Below, one piece after another: positions 26,048-34,580 of a DNA stretch of 64,000 nt. Under the pieces are notes generated by a model that was not told the origin of the DNA, ran no database searches, and saw nothing but the letters and a program-made list of their open reading frames with translations. Location of the stretch: contig NZ_JANKMS010000002.1 of NCBI RefSeq assembly GCF_024649945.1, positions 1-64,000 on the forward strand, in the 5' to 3' direction. How positions within the stretch are numbered: the stretch's first letter is position 1; each line of letters begins with the position of its first letter. Origin of the DNA: Flavobacterium panacis (lineage in GTDB: Bacteria; Bacteroidota; Bacteroidia; Flavobacteriales; Flavobacteriaceae). Position numbers and translations under genes: made by a program.

Positions 26048-27175
26048 TCAATTTAATTTACCTGAATCTTGACAGACTTGATTCAAATTGTACTTTTGTC
26101 CTCCTTGCTCTACATAAAAATCAGTTACCCAACTATTATCTGTTTTCTTAGTCGGATCTATTTTTATAATCATTTCTGTAGGTTTGTTTTTATCAATATG
26201 CTCTTTAAACAATTTCCTGATTTCGTTTTTATCAAAATCCATAGAAAATTCATCATATCCGTTTATTTCAAGATACTTTGCCCAATAGTTTTGATCTTGG
26301 GTAAAAGCAATCCTGGATACAAACTCTTGTTCTTTTTTGCCGTTTATAACCGACCAGAAAATTTGAAATGCGCAAGGGATTGCCCTATGCTTTTGGTCAA
26401 TTGGTCTGTCGAAAGGGTCTTCAAATTCTCCGTTGGACATCTTAATGTATAATCTGCTGATTTTACTTCCTTTCGGCAATATGACTTTTGGCTTCCATAA
26501 GTATTTTTCCCTATAGCCTTCATAAGCTTCTGCCGGCGGATAACCATTTTGGCTTATGTATTCTCTTAATTCTTGGGATATAACATGATTATTTTCCAGC
26601 CTATGCGTACTATAACCCTTCCTGAACATATACTTTTCATCTTCCGTAATCAGTTTAGGATCTAAAGTAGTCTCATGAGCCTGAAATCTTGCGACTTCAA
26701 CCTGTTTGTCTGTTCCTGCACCCCAAACCACTACCATTCCTTTGGGACCGAGTCCAATGTTTATACAGTTATAAGGTTCTGTTTCAGCATCCGATCCTCT
26801 TTTAGAATAATAGCCTTCATCAAAAAGCTGCTGTATTTTTTCGACAGGGAGTTTCCATTCTCCCGTATAAAATTTATCGTCTACATAGGAAAGCCATGTC
26901 ATATCCAACCTTTCAGGCACTGGAGCTTTGATATCCGAGTCACTTATACTGCGTCCCCATCCAGCATTACTAAAACCTCCCATCTGACTAAAAAAATAAC
27001 CTCCTACTGCTCCCGTATAAACTTCAACTGGATATTCTTTTGGGGCTGAAATATGTGCAGACCATTCGTATTCTTTTTTCATATATGAATTCGCTATTAT
27101 TATTACTACAGTCATCACTGTTATTATGATGAAACCTAATAAAATGTTATATTTTTTGATACTATTTTTTCTCAC
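26048..27175 (-). CDS. DUF2931 membrane-anchored protein, probable immunity protein (copy 2)
   Basis: 375 aa, tandem duplicate of the gene at 24806 with the same GTG start, signal anchor and DUF2931 motifs. It differs mainly around residues 180-210 (FRKGYSTHRLENNHVISQELREY) and in its C-terminal tail (VTDFYVEQGGQKYNLNQVCQDSGKLN). Those patches may set effector specificity. Its own effector partner survives only as the remnant at 25920-26045, so it is now an orphan immunity gene. Confidence 0.82.
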   Translation of the reverse strand: MRKNSIKKYNILLGFIIITVMTVVIIIANSYMKKEYEWSAHISAPKEYPVEVYTGAVGGYFFSQMGGFSNAGWGRSISDSDIKAPVPERLDMTWLSYVDDKFYTGEWKLPVEKIQQLFDEGYYSKRGSDAETEPYNCINIGLGPKGMVVVWGAGTDKQVEVARFQAHETTLDPKLITEDEKYMFRKGYSTHRLENNHVISQELREYISQNGYPPAEAYEGYREKYLWKPKVILPKGSKISRLYIKMSNGEFEDPFDRPIDQKHRAIPCAFQIFWSVINGKKEQEFVSRIAFTQDQNYWAKYLEINGYDEFSMDFDKNEIRKLFKEHIDKNKPTEMIIKIDPTKKTDNSWVTDFYVEQGGQKYNLNQVCQDSGKLN

Positions 27176-27191
27176 CCCTAATTGTTGTTTA

Positions 27192-27368
27192 TTATTGTTT
27201 TTCTTTGCCGTGAGCTATTATTTTTTTCCCAGAAATTAAGTTCAAATCTCCTTTTGTAGCTTCAAAATTCAATTTACTGGCATTCTTTTCAAGTCTACCT
27301 CTAACAATCAATTGATAATTTTCTATCACTTTTATTTCAATGTTTTTTGCTCGTTTTGTAATTCCCAT
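27192..27368 (-). CDS. Small protein between vgrG and the effector cassette
   Basis: 58 aa, starting MGITKRAKNIEIKVIENYQL and containing LNFEATKGDLNLISGKKIIAHG. The latter resembles one turn of the beta-helix at the VgrG C-terminus. It starts 11 nt after the vgrG stop and ends 16 nt before the first DUF2931 gene, so it is part of the operon. A spike-adaptor or chaperone-like role for loading effectors is possible. No known family is recognised. Confidence 0.7.
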   Translation of the reverse strand: MGITKRAKNIEIKVIENYQLIVRGRLEKNASKLNFEATKGDLNLISGKKIIAHGKEKQ

Positions 27369-27379
27369 AATTTTAAAAA

Positions 27380-29227
27380 TTAAAAAAGATTAGAATTTTC
27401 GCTAGTATTAATACGAACCTGTTTACCGCTTTGCAGAGTCATATTTTCTTTATTACTATAGAGACTTGCTTCTGAAGCCACTTCATTTGAAGTATCTGAA
27501 ATACGACTAAAATCTTTATCAGCCAATTCGGTTCTATTATCTGAGCGCTCCATAATATTTCCCTCTGCATTTATAAAAATGTCATTTCCTACTTCTTGAG
27601 TCATATTATTATCCGCAATCATATCAATATCTATCCCTGCTTTTATCGTAATACTTTCGCTCGCCTCAAAAACAATATTTTTAGCGCGTATAGTTACCGT
27701 TTCAGGAGAAGTAACATTAATGTTTTTTCCTTCTTCATCAAGCTGAATTTCATTCCCGCTAGGATCAGAAAGCCAGATACCTACTTTTTCAATAAACTTA
27801 AATAACATTCCAAATCGAAGTTTCCATCCTTTTATACTGTTGTCCTTTGTAAAAAAATCCGATTTTTCCTTTCTACTCGTCATGGTTCCTATTACAATAG
27901 GCAGTTCGGCATTATTGCCCTGAAAATCTACAAAAACAGTATCGCCTATTTCTGGGATAATATGGGAGCCTCTGGCATCGCCTCCATACTGCTGCATTAA
28001 GGGAATATAAGGAGTGGTTTCGCCTTTGGCTTCCTGCCAGGGCATCTGCACCTGCACGGCACTGAGTCCGCCAGGATCTGCGTTTGCCTTTACAACAGCA
28101 GTCTGGCTCTGGCAGTAGGGCACTAAATCGGGATCTGTTTCTGATGAAAATACAGAATTGTTAAAATTTATGGCTGTAAACTCATTTTCGTAGCCTCCGC
28201 CATCATCGCAAATATGCCTGATTCGGGTTACCCTATAAGAGCTTTCCAGCTGCAGATCGACACCGCTTACCGTTACCTTGTTTCCTATAGTAATGCCCGG
28301 AACATCGCTGGAAGCGGTAACTTCCATCAGACGGCTTAGCACTGCCCGCATTTTATTTTTTGTGTATTCTTCTGAAACTGTCCTCAAGTGGCCGCCCACA
28401 GGGTTCTGGTTGAGCTGCATTACGGTTTCTTTATTAAAGACCTTATTGCCTTTATTTAAGAAATTCTGCTGGAATCCATCGGTTTCTTTTCGGTAGCTTA
28501 AGGTCTCGTCTTTTCGGTATTCCCCTTCCCGATTGTCATTTTCTATGGTCTTGAACATGGCGGGAATCAATTTCATGGTGTAGTTAAAATCCTGCATGTT
28601 TACCCCATACACCAATTTAGGCTGTCTGCCAACTCCGCCCGGAGTGCCAAAAACTGTAGTGCGTCCGTTATAATAAAACCACTGTCCGTTTCTTTTGGCC
28701 AGACGGTTCAAAAAGCTGAAACAGCTTTCGTTATACTGCACCGTATAAGGTAGGCTATCTCTGTAGAATGGCCTCACATCCATATCAATGTCAAAACCTT
28801 CTTTTACTTTGTTTACAATATCTGCAAGAGGCATATCGATAAAGGAATTGCACTCGGGACCATTTTCTAAAACTATGGTCGAACTATGGCCTTTTATGAC
28901 AATGGTTTCTTCCATGTCTTTAATGCGGGATTTCTGCAGCTCGACTTCGGTTACAACACCATAAAACTGCATGGTGTAATCGTTGAGGTCGGCTCCGGCC
29001 ATAAGGTCTTCAAGTCCGTCTATAGGTTTTATTTCAATGCTTATCTTTTCGCCATAGAGCTGCTGCGAAAAAGGCATAACGCTTCTTAATTCTTCTACCA
29101 ATAAATCTTGCCTTACCTGAAATGAAAAGCTATGATGATCGTGAATGGTCTGGATTATCTCCAATCCGCTGAAATTTGAAATTCGGATTCCGCCAACTTT
29201 AATGGTGGTAACTGTCTGTAATGCCAT
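27380..29227 (-). CDS. vgrG: Type VI secretion system tip protein VgrG
   Basis: 615 aa. The N-terminal gp27-like part includes LPYTVQYNESCFSFLNRLAKRNGQWFYY (about residues 160-190). An OB/gp5-like domain (SAVQVQMPWQEAKGETTPYIPL...PEIGDTVFVDFQGNNAELPIVIG, about 395-465) and a C-terminal beta-helix of repeated V/I-x-I-x-A strands follow. It forms the T6SS puncturing spike and carries cargo encoded downstream. Its central part looks noticeably richer in G+C than the flanks. No other T6SS structural genes lie in the window, so this is an orphan vgrG cassette. Confidence 0.95.
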   Translation of the reverse strand: MALQTVTTIKVGGIRISNFSGLEIIQTIHDHHSFSFQVRQDLLVEELRSVMPFSQQLYGEKISIEIKPIDGLEDLMAGADLNDYTMQFYGVVTEVELQKSRIKDMEETIVIKGHSSTIVLENGPECNSFIDMPLADIVNKVKEGFDIDMDVRPFYRDSLPYTVQYNESCFSFLNRLAKRNGQWFYYNGRTTVFGTPGGVGRQPKLVYGVNMQDFNYTMKLIPAMFKTIENDNREGEYRKDETLSYRKETDGFQQNFLNKGNKVFNKETVMQLNQNPVGGHLRTVSEEYTKNKMRAVLSRLMEVTASSDVPGITIGNKVTVSGVDLQLESSYRVTRIRHICDDGGGYENEFTAINFNNSVFSSETDPDLVPYCQSQTAVVKANADPGGLSAVQVQMPWQEAKGETTPYIPLMQQYGGDARGSHIIPEIGDTVFVDFQGNNAELPIVIGTMTSRKEKSDFFTKDNSIKGWKLRFGMLFKFIEKVGIWLSDPSGNEIQLDEEGKNINVTSPETVTIRAKNIVFEASESITIKAGIDIDMIADNNMTQEVGNDIFINAEGNIMERSDNRTELADKDFSRISDTSNEVASEASLYSNKENMTLQSGKQVRINTSENSNLF

Positions 29228-29353
29228 ATTTATAAAGTTTTTTTACTATTACATAGTTGTAAATATATCATTGTAAAAGCCTCAGAATGGTCCATAAAAA
29301 TCATTTTTACACCATAATAAGGTATTTTAGAACAGAAACAAACAAGAAAAAAT

Positions 29354-29367
29354 GCTCAAATTTGAGC
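29354..29367. other. Perfect 14-bp palindrome upstream of hemN
   Basis: GCTCAAATTTGAGC is followed by a T-run. It may be a weak terminator or an operator. It lies 20 bp before the FNR-like box of hemN. Confidence 0.4.
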
Positions 29368-29387
29368 CTCCTTTTTTTGTCTTTTAC

Positions 29388-29401
29388 ATGATATTTGTCA
29401 T
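29388..29401 (+). promoter_or_regulatory. FNR-like box of hemN
   Basis: ATGATATTTGTCAT lies exactly 22 nt upstream of the -7 element TAATTTTG. It matches the boxes at 37007 and 39511 in sequence and spacing, so the Crp/Fnr regulator at 39664 is the likely activator. Confidence 0.75.
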
Positions 29402-29423
29402 TTTATCTCGGTCATTGAAGTTT

Positions 29424-29431
29424 TAATTTTG
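29424..29431 (+). promoter_or_regulatory. -7 element of hemN
   Basis: TAATTTTG matches TAnnTTTG and is 21 nt before the chosen ATG at 29453. Confidence 0.65.
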
Positions 29432-29452
29432 ATGAAAACTAAATTCGTCGTT

Positions 29453-30817
29453 ATGAAAATTTCTTTGACTCAGAAGTACAATGTCCCAGGTCCTAGATAT
29501 ACTAGCTATCCGACAGTTCCGTATTGGAATGAAGCTGATTTCACATCAGAAAAATGGATCACAACTTTACAAAAATCATTCACAGAAAGTAATTCAAAGA
29601 ACGGAATCAGTTTATATATTCATCTTCCATTCTGCGAAAGCATGTGTACTTTCTGCGGATGCAATAAACGTATTACCAAAAATCATTCTGTAGAAGAAAA
29701 ATACATTGACGCTGTTCTTAAAGAGTGGAAAATGTATTGTGATTTACTTCCTGAAAAACTGGTAATCAAAGAAATTCATTTAGGCGGGGGAACTCCAACT
29801 TTCTTTTCAAAAGAAAATCTGGAGCATCTTATCAATGGGATTTTCAAAAATGCTGTAAAAGCAGAAAACCATGAATTTAGTTTTGAAGGACACCCTAATA
29901 ATACTACTTACGAGCAACTTAAAAAATTATATGAACTAGGTTTTCGTCGTGTAAGTTTTGGTGTTCAGGATTATTCGGCTACAGTTCAAAAAGCAATAAA
30001 CAGAATTCAGCCTTTTCATAATGTTGCCAAAGTGACTTTTTGGGCAAAAGAAATTGGTTATACTTCTATTGGTCATGATATTATTTTTGGCCTTCCTTTT
30101 CAAACCATCGAAGACGTCATTGATACAGTCGAAAAAACAAACTCATTAAAACCAGATCGTTTAGCTTTTTATAGTTATGCACATGTTCCCTGGATAAAAG
30201 GAAACGGACAAAGAGGTTTTAATGATGAAAATCTTCCAAAAGATGCTGAAAAAAGAAAATTATACGAAACAGGTAAAAAAATGCTGATTCAGAATGGTTA
30301 CCATGAAATTGGTATGGATCATTTTGCCTTAGCAGACGACAGTTTGTACAAAGCTGCTCATAACGGTAAACTGCACAGAAACTTTATGGGTTACAGTGCT
30401 TCTAAAACACAGGTTATGATTGGTTTGGGAGTTTCTTCCATTAGTGACAGCTGGTATAGTTTTGCTCAAAATACTAAAAATCTGGAAGAATATTATGAGA
30501 TTTTAGAATCTAATGAGCTTCCTGTTGTTAAAGGTCATATTTTGAATGATGAAGACTTAATCATCAGAAAACACATTTTAAATTTAACCTGCGAGTTGGA
30601 AACTTCATGGACTGCAGAATCTTTAAATTTTGCTGAACTTCCTGAAGTTTTAATTGCTTTAAATGAAATCGAAAATGATCATTTGATTGTGATTGAAAAT
30701 AACAAAATCAAGATTACAGAAGAAGGAAGACCTTTTGTACGCAACATTTGTATGGCTTTCGATTTACATCTAAAAAGAAAGTCACCGGAAACAAATCTGT
30801 TTTCGATGACTGTATAA
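29453..30817 (+). CDS. hemN: Oxygen-independent coproporphyrinogen III oxidase
   Basis: 454 aa, radical SAM enzyme converting coproporphyrinogen III to protoporphyrinogen IX without oxygen, for haem synthesis under low oxygen. The cluster motif PFCESMCTFCGC (CxxxCxxC, about residues 56-67) is followed by LGGGTPTF, SFGVQDY and a HemN C-terminal domain. The PGPRYTSYPTVPYW N-terminus is typical of true HemN rather than HemW. The ATG at 29453 is chosen; an earlier TTG overlaps the -7 box. An FNR-like box upstream fits its microaerobic role beside the cco genes. Confidence 0.95.
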   Translation: MKISLTQKYNVPGPRYTSYPTVPYWNEADFTSEKWITTLQKSFTESNSKNGISLYIHLPFCESMCTFCGCNKRITKNHSVEEKYIDAVLKEWKMYCDLLPEKLVIKEIHLGGGTPTFFSKENLEHLINGIFKNAVKAENHEFSFEGHPNNTTYEQLKKLYELGFRRVSFGVQDYSATVQKAINRIQPFHNVAKVTFWAKEIGYTSIGHDIIFGLPFQTIEDVIDTVEKTNSLKPDRLAFYSYAHVPWIKGNGQRGFNDENLPKDAEKRKLYETGKKMLIQNGYHEIGMDHFALADDSLYKAAHNGKLHRNFMGYSASKTQVMIGLGVSSISDSWYSFAQNTKNLEEYYEILESNELPVVKGHILNDEDLIIRKHILNLTCELETSWTAESLNFAELPEVLIALNEIENDHLIVIENNKIKITEEGRPFVRNICMAFDLHLKRKSPETNLFSMTV

Positions 30818-30842
30818 AATCTTTTAAAATATATTTTATTTT

Positions 30843-31544
30843 TTAATGGCAGTTTGGAGTTTGTTGCACAAATAAACTCATATTGGAAGGAGAAATATAA
30901 GGAATTCCTAATCCTAATCCGCGAAGGATAAATAAAACTCCAATTATTACCGCTACATAAGGGATTGCCTTTTGAATTTTATTTCGAAATGGCAATTTCA
31001 ATAGCGTATTGACATACACTACAACTGTCATTAACGGAATAGTTCCAATTCCGAATAAAAGCATATACAAAACGCCATAACCAGCACTTTGCATCGCAAT
31101 TGCTCCAAATAAAGCAACATAAACCATTCCGCAAGGAAGAAAACCATTTAAAAGACCAATTGTAAAAAGAGATTTGTAACTCTTGTTTTTAAACTGGCTT
31201 CCAAGGTTTGATTTTATTTTTGAAATGATTTTGTAAACAGGTTTAGAAAAATTGTACTGAGCAAATTTCTTTTCCGGAATCAAAACCACAATAATCATGA
31301 TTATACCAATAATTATTGACATTTTTTGCTGTAATCCAGCCAGAAAAAAACCTCTTCCTAATAAACCAAAAATCAATCCGATCGTACCATAAGCAGTCAA
31401 TCGACCGAAATGATAGGTCATAATCTGCGTTACCCTTTTGGCTTCATTTTGCCTGTTTACTGGAAGCATCATGGCAATGGGTCCGCACATTCCAACGCAA
31501 TGCAGACTACTAATTAAACCTAAAAAGAAAGCTGAGAATAACAT
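30843..31544 (-). CDS. TauE/SafE (UreH-like) family membrane protein of the cco cluster
   Basis: 233 aa, six membrane segments. The N-terminal FLGLISSLHCVGMCGPIAMML motif (with the conserved HCxGMC) and NGFLPCGMVYVAL are typical of the sulfite-exporter-like family that follows ccoH in Bacteroidota and Proteobacteria. A role in metal or cytochrome oxidase assembly is suspected. It starts 5 nt after the stop of ccoH, at the end of the operon. Confidence 0.88.
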   Translation of the reverse strand: MLFSAFFLGLISSLHCVGMCGPIAMMLPVNRQNEAKRVTQIMTYHFGRLTAYGTIGLIFGLLGRGFFLAGLQQKMSIIIGIIMIIVVLIPEKKFAQYNFSKPVYKIISKIKSNLGSQFKNKSYKSLFTIGLLNGFLPCGMVYVALFGAIAMQSAGYGVLYMLLFGIGTIPLMTVVVYVNTLLKLPFRNKIQKAIPYVAVIIGVLFILRGLGLGIPYISPSNMSLFVQQTPNCH

Positions 31545-31549
31545 GGTGT

Positions 31550-31999
31550 TTAGTTTACGTAAATAACTTCTTTAGTGAGGTATTTTTTGCCTTCATATTG
31601 CCATTCCATATTCACATCCCAACGTCCTTTTACTAATTTTTTCTGCGGAATAATAATTTCTGAATTGGTTAAAGCAATCTGAGTATTGAAATCAAATTTC
31701 TTGTTTGAAGGTCTGTACAATTGAATATTTCCTTTTACTTTATCACTTTCAAATCCTGCAGGAAAAATTACTGCTACACCATTTTCCGTATACTTGATTG
31801 AAGGTTTATGCTGTAAATCGTGAGCATTCTGAATTCGAGCCATTTCTTCCTGAAAGTGCGTATCGTGTTTGTAATATTCTTCTACAACCAAATCATTATC
31901 GTATTTAGAGTTTGATTGCACTTCAAAAACAAAGTATAAAATAAATGTCATAAACAATCCAAATGCAATGACTATTCCTGTTCCCCAATTAATTTTCAT
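31550..31999 (-). CDS. ccoH: FixH/CcoH family cytochrome oxidase assembly protein
   Basis: 149 aa. One N-terminal membrane helix (TGIVIAFGLFMTFILYFVFEV) precedes a periplasmic domain containing EEMARIQNAHDL and a C-terminal KGRWDVNMEWQYEGKKY, as in FixH. The protein helps assemble cbb3 oxidase. It lies between ccoG and the TauE/SafE-like gene. Confidence 0.9.
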   Translation of the reverse strand: MKINWGTGIVIAFGLFMTFILYFVFEVQSNSKYDNDLVVEEYYKHDTHFQEEMARIQNAHDLQHKPSIKYTENGVAVIFPAGFESDKVKGNIQLYRPSNKKFDFNTQIALTNSEIIIPQKKLVKGRWDVNMEWQYEGKKYLTKEVIYVN

Positions 32000-32011
32000 G
32001 ATAATTATATT

Positions 32012-33430
32012 TTAATTAAAACTTCGTGGTCCTAAGAAATTTGTAGTTGTTGTTTCCAGGAGTTCAGAACCGTTATAAACTCCGATTTTTACTTTTGTTT
32101 TATCACTTTCCAATAAAACTTCATCTATTTCGATAAATAGTGTTCCTTGAGAAATTCCTTCTTTTACAACTTTAAAATGTCTTTTTCCAACATTTTTAAT
32201 TTCTCCTTTTTGATCGATCAATTCGAAATGAATATCGTTGTAATCTTTCATCGTTTTGTTTACAATTTTATAGGTGTAAACATTACTGATTTTTTCTCCG
32301 TTATGCTGAAACAACTGACCAGGTAAACGCAAAATAACAGCCTGAAGATCAGTTCTCAAAAACAGCATTCCAACAAAAATACTCAATAAAATAAAGAGAA
32401 CAGCCGAATATCCTTTCATTCTTGCCGTGAACTTAAAAGGTTCTTTTTTCGCAATTTCATCTTCAGAAGCATAACGAATCAAACCTTTTGGCAAACCTAC
32501 CGATTCCATGATATGATCACATTCGTCGATACAAGCTGTACAATTTGTACATTCTAATTGCGTTCCGTTTCTAATATCAATTCCCATTGGACAGACGTGT
32601 ACACATTGAAGACAATCTATACAATCTCCTTTTCCAGTTAAAGCACGATCTTCTTTTTTATTGAATTTAGCACGTCCTTCTTCTTTTTCACCACGAACAA
32701 AATCGTACGCAACATTGATTGATTTGTTATCTAAAAGAACACCTTGTAATCTTCCGTAAGGGCAGGCAATAATACAAACTTGTTCACGAAACCATACAAA
32801 AACAAAGTAGAAAACACCTGTAAAAATAAGTAGTGCAATAAAATTACTAGCTTGTGCAATTGGACCTTGTTCAATCATTAAGAACAAAGAATCACTTCCA
32901 ACCAAATAAGCCAGAAAAACATTGGCAATAAGAAAAGAAATTAAAAAGAAAATAGTCCATTTGGTTAGTCTTTTTCTAATTTTTTCAGCATTCCATTCTT
33001 GTCTTGCTAAACGAGATTGCGCTCCGCGGTCTCCATCAATCCAATATTCAATTCGACGGAAAACCATTTCAAGAAAAATAGTCTGCGGACAAATCCAGCC
33101 GCAAAATATTCGTCCAAAAACAACTGTAAACAAGAGTATAAATACAACTCCAATAAGCATTGAAATTACAAAGAGATAAAAATCCTGTGGCCAAAAAGGG
33201 AATCCAAAAATATTAAATCGACGTTCTAAAATATTGAACATCATAAATTGGTTTCCATTTATTTTGATAAACGGATTTATAAATAAGATTGCCAATAAAA
33301 CATAACTGACAATTTTGCGGTAATCGTAAAATTTACCAGACGGTTTTTTGGGAAAAATAAATTTCCGTTTACCACCTTCATCTATCGTTCCAATGGTATC
33401 TCTAAAAGCTTCGTCTGGTAAATTTGACAT
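32012..33430 (-). CDS. ccoG: Cytochrome c oxidase accessory protein CcoG
   Basis: 472 aa. Five membrane segments and the FixG pattern are clear: CGWICPQTIF, IACPYGRLQG, and a double [4Fe-4S] ferredoxin region (CIDCLQCVHVCPMGIDIR, CTNCTACIDECDHIM, about residues 265-305). A C-terminal periplasmic Ig-like domain follows. CcoG is thought to handle copper reduction in cbb3 oxidase maturation. Part of the cco operon. Confidence 0.95.
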   Translation of the reverse strand: MSNLPDEAFRDTIGTIDEGGKRKFIFPKKPSGKFYDYRKIVSYVLLAILFINPFIKINGNQFMMFNILERRFNIFGFPFWPQDFYLFVISMLIGVVFILLFTVVFGRIFCGWICPQTIFLEMVFRRIEYWIDGDRGAQSRLARQEWNAEKIRKRLTKWTIFFLISFLIANVFLAYLVGSDSLFLMIEQGPIAQASNFIALLIFTGVFYFVFVWFREQVCIIACPYGRLQGVLLDNKSINVAYDFVRGEKEEGRAKFNKKEDRALTGKGDCIDCLQCVHVCPMGIDIRNGTQLECTNCTACIDECDHIMESVGLPKGLIRYASEDEIAKKEPFKFTARMKGYSAVLFILLSIFVGMLFLRTDLQAVILRLPGQLFQHNGEKISNVYTYKIVNKTMKDYNDIHFELIDQKGEIKNVGKRHFKVVKEGISQGTLFIEIDEVLLESDKTKVKIGVYNGSELLETTTTNFLGPRSFN

Positions 33431-33464
33431 GGTATTCTATTTTATTTTTTTAACTTTTGTGGTA

Positions 33465-34376
33465 TTATTTTGCTGGGGCAGCATCAGTTGCAGGAGCACT
33501 TTCATCTACCCAAACTTCACCTTCTGCTTCTTTTGGATCTTTTGGATTACTTCCTTGTAAAGACAGAATATAACTAGCAACTTTTTGTATTTCTTTTGGT
33601 TTTAGGGTTCCTTTCCAAGCAATCATCCCTTTACCATCTCTACCTCCATTTGTAATGGTATGGAATATCTCTTTAATTCCTCCTCCTAAAATCCATTTAT
33701 TATCAGTAAGGTTTGGTCCAATCTGTCCTCCCGCATCGGCACGGTGACAAGCTGCACAATTGGTTGTAAAGATTGTTTTACCTTCATCTAAACTTGGTGC
33801 ATCTGTTAGTAAAACAACTGTTTTTTCATCCATTAAATCTGGTGCTGTTTTCATGTATTCTGCAACATCAATTTTTGCCTGAGCCAATTCTTTTTTCAAC
33901 TCCATTTCTTGATCATCTGCGCCTAAAACATCGTAACGAACTACATAGATAACTCCGAAAATGATACAGATGTAGAATAAATACACCCACCATGGTGGTA
34001 AATTATTATCCAACTCTTTGATTCCGTCATAATCATGATCCATCAACAACTCACCTTCTTTTTCAATTGGCGCAGTTTGAGTCAATTTATGCATTAGGTT
34101 TTTAAACCAGGTACTTTCTTTGAAGCTTAAACTTTCTTCAAGTGCTTTTTGCGCTTTTTCTTCTGGTGATAATAATTCATGCATTACACGATTAACAGCA
34201 CTAAGCGTAATTTCAATTGCAATAAGTATAAAAAGAAAGACAAACAAGAAAAGCGATATCATTGGATATTTTATGAAAGCCGGCTTATCGCCTGAGTCTA
34301 CAAAATATTCCATCAAAGCGAATACAGTAAAAAATATCACTGGTACCCTAACATATACTGGGAAAAACTTTTTCAT
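33465..34376 (-). CDS. ccoP: cbb3-type cytochrome c oxidase subunit CcoP (single haem)
   Basis: 303 aa. Two N-terminal membrane helices (first from residue 9, second about residues 40-58), a third near residue 130 after PPWWVYLFYICIIFG, and one C-type haem site CAACH (about residue 208). Proteobacterial CcoP carries two haems; the single site here is typical of Bacteroidota. The C-terminus is Ala/Pro/Glu-rich. It passes electrons to CcoO in the periplasm. Confidence 0.93.
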   Translation of the reverse strand: MKKFFPVYVRVPVIFFTVFALMEYFVDSGDKPAFIKYPMISLFLFVFLFILIAIEITLSAVNRVMHELLSPEEKAQKALEESLSFKESTWFKNLMHKLTQTAPIEKEGELLMDHDYDGIKELDNNLPPWWVYLFYICIIFGVIYVVRYDVLGADDQEMELKKELAQAKIDVAEYMKTAPDLMDEKTVVLLTDAPSLDEGKTIFTTNCAACHRADAGGQIGPNLTDNKWILGGGIKEIFHTITNGGRDGKGMIAWKGTLKPKEIQKVASYILSLQGSNPKDPKEAEGEVWVDESAPATDAAPAK

Positions 34377-34378
34377 TT

Positions 34379-34573
34379 TTATTTGTCTTTTGAAGTTATA
34401 ATAAGTCCTTCATCTAAAGGTATACTACTCATTTCCTGAATTTTTTCTTTTCTGTAAGAGAACACCCAAAAGCCTAATCCTACAAAGAATAAAAAGAAAA
34501 TCAAGAGGGAAAGAATCGGGTAAATTTCTATACCCGATATGGTTTCCATATTGTGTTTTATTTGTTCAAACAT
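34379..34573 (-). CDS. ccoQ: CcoQ-like small subunit of cbb3 oxidase
   Basis: 64 aa with one membrane helix (IYPILSLLIFFLFFVGLGFWVFSY) and a charged C-terminus. Size and position between ccoNO and ccoP identify it as the CcoQ-type stabilising subunit, despite low sequence conservation of that family. Confidence 0.85.
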   Translation of the reverse strand: MFEQIKHNMETISGIEIYPILSLLIFFLFFVGLGFWVFSYRKEKIQEMSSIPLDEGLIITSKDK

Positions 34574-34580
34574 AATGCTG

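Noticed and set aside
25102-26547. Open frames in other registers over the DUF2931 genes, similar in both copies
   Set aside because: They are shadows of the duplicated genes; their mutual similarity comes from the duplication, not from coding constraint.
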